A DNA stretch of 6,224 nt from Candidatus Galloscillospira excrementavium (GTDB lineage: Bacteria; Bacillota; Clostridia; Oscillospirales; Oscillospiraceae). Under the pieces are notes generated by a model that worked only from the letters and a program-made list of their open reading frames with translations, was not told the DNA's origin and ran no database searches. The first letter of the stretch is position 1, and every line of letters begins with the position of its first letter. Both the position numbers and the translations under genes were made by a program. Location: NCBI GenBank assembly GCA_018711785.1, contig DVHW01000219.1, positions 1 to 6,224 on the forward strand, written 5' to 3'. Positions 5,338 through 6,224 of this stretch are shown here, piece after piece.

Positions 5338-6224
5338 ATGACTAAAATCTTATTTTCTACCGGCTGGACCGTAGCCCACCTGGGTGAGGAATCCCAGGCT
5401 CGGCCGGTCACCCTCCCCCACGACGCCATGCTCGCCGAGCCCCGCTCGGCCGACTCGGCGGGGGGCACCAACACCGGCTGGTTCGCCGGCCGGGACTACG
5501 TCTACGAGAAGTCCTTCCCCGCCCCGGCGGAATGGGCGGGCCGGGACGTGTTTTTGGAGTTCGAGGGGGTCTACCGCAACGCCGAGGTGTGGCTGAACGG
5601 GGAGCAGATCGCCTTCCACGCCTACGGCTACACCGGCTTCTACGTGCCCCTCACCGGCAGGGCCCGCCTGGGAGAGACCAACACCCTCCGGGTCATCGCC
5701 CGCAACGCCGACCAGCCCAACTCCCGCTGGTACACCGGCGCGGGCATCTACCGCCCGGTGTGGCTCCACGTTTTGCCCCGGGAGCACCTTGACCTGAACG
5801 GGGTGAAAATTCACACCACGGACTGGGAAAGCCCCGCGATCCATATCGACCTCTCCGCCAACTGCACCGGCACGGCCAAGGTGGAGGTGCTGGACGGCTC
5901 GGCCGTCCTGGCCGCCGGGGAGGTGCCGGTGGACCGGACGGGCAGCCTGGACCTGACCCTCCCCGGCGCCGAGCTGTGGAGCGTGGAGACCCCGCACCTC
6001 TACACCTGCCGGGTCACCCTGGGTGACGACGTGCGGGAGGTGCCCTTCGGCGTGCGGGTGGTCTCCTGCGGCGCTGAGAGCGGCTTCTGCCTCAACGGGC
6101 GGCGGGTCATCCTCCGGGGGGCCTGCGTCCACCACGACAACGGCATCCTGGGGGCGGTCACCCTCCCGGAGGCCGAGGAGCGGAAGGTGCGCCTATTGAA
6201 GGGGGCGGGGTACAACGCCATCCG
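5338..6224 (+). CDS. Glycoside hydrolase family 2 protein, 5' part (runs off right edge)
   Basis: The frame is open from ATG 5338 to the window edge (295 full codons). It matches the N-terminal half of GH2 beta-galactosidase/beta-glucuronidase-type enzymes. The jelly-roll sugar-binding domain covers about residues 1-145, with VTLPHDAM (24-31), TGWFAGRDYVYEKSF (46-60), LEFEGVYRNAEVWLNG (73-88), YGYTGFYVPL (96-105) and the signature NSRWYTGAGIYRPVWL (128-143). An immunoglobulin-like domain follows, at about 150-243. The barrel begins with FCLNGRRVILRGACVHHDNGILGA (250-273) and RKVRLLKGAGYNAI (282-295). Both catalytic glutamates would lie beyond the window, so the substrate is undetermined; the VHHDNGILGA form is common in beta-galactosidase-like members. 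There is no N-terminal signal peptide, so the enzyme is probably cytoplasmic and acts on imported oligosaccharides. The first eight or so codons are AT-rich, unlike the rest, which is common at starts in GC-rich genomes. Confidence 0.9.
   Translation, partial: MTKILFSTGWTVAHLGEESQARPVTLPHDAMLAEPRSADSAGGTNTGWFAGRDYVYEKSFPAPAEWAGRDVFLEFEGVYRNAEVWLNGEQIAFHAYGYTGFYVPLTGRARLGETNTLRVIARNADQPNSRWYTGAGIYRPVWLHVLPREHLDLNGVKIHTTDWESPAIHIDLSANCTGTAKVEVLDGSAVLAAGEVPVDRTGSLDLTLPGAELWSVETPHLYTCRVTLGDDVREVPFGVRVVSCGAESGFCLNGRRVILRGACVHHDNGILGAVTLPEAEERKVRLLKGAGYNAI

Noticed and set aside
5350..6135. Open frame of 261 codons on the minus strand opposite the GH2 gene
   Set aside because: The + strand carries an unmistakable GH2 N-terminal half; the minus frame is a low-complexity Gly/Val/His-rich shadow.
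1..6224. CRISPR array, tRNA or rRNA gene, insertion sequence or phage gene
   Set aside because: No regularly spaced repeats, no cloverleaf or rRNA-like segment, and no transposase or integrase motif was seen on either strand.

Overview
The window is GC-rich, with G or C at most third codon positions, purine-rich Shine-Dalgarno sites before nearly every start, and every real gene on the + strand. The protein families and the AGGAGG-type ribosome sites suggest a GC-rich gut-type Firmicute, for example a Flavonifractor, Pseudoflavonifractor or Oscillospiraceae relative. That assignment is inference from style; no taxonomic marker is present.

From left to right the window holds: (1) the 3' part of a family 43 glycoside hydrolase gene with a C-terminal beta-rich, CBM6-like tail (1-885); (2) a GtrA-family membrane protein gene overlapping it by 7 bases, broken by an apparent single-base loss in a G run near 1131-1134 (879-1447); (3) a full-length xylulokinase of the FGGY family (1478-2998); (4) a DUF4867-like, cupin-resembling protein (3013-3642); (5) a full-length L-fucose/L-arabinose isomerase family protein (3658-5130); (6) a 207-base intergenic stretch with a long near-perfect inverted repeat and a cryptic signal-peptide-like reading frame (5131-5337); (7) the 5' half of a family 2 glycoside hydrolase gene (5338 to the right edge).

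Genes 1-5 are packed with gaps of 30 bases or less, or overlap, and probably form one transcript. The logic is plant-polysaccharide use. GH43 and GH2 enzymes would release pentoses or galactosides from xylan, arabinan or related side chains. The isomerase would convert an aldopentose (or deoxyhexose) to a ketose, and the kinase would phosphorylate the ketose for the pentose phosphate pathway. The DUF4867 protein sits between kinase and isomerase and is likely a partner in the same sugar route. No transporter, regulator or canonical XylA is in the window. The GH2 gene is separated by the structured leader and may have its own control.

The least explained parts are the DUF4867 protein with its kinase and isomerase partners, the frameshifted GtrA gene, and the 5131-5337 intergenic stretch.
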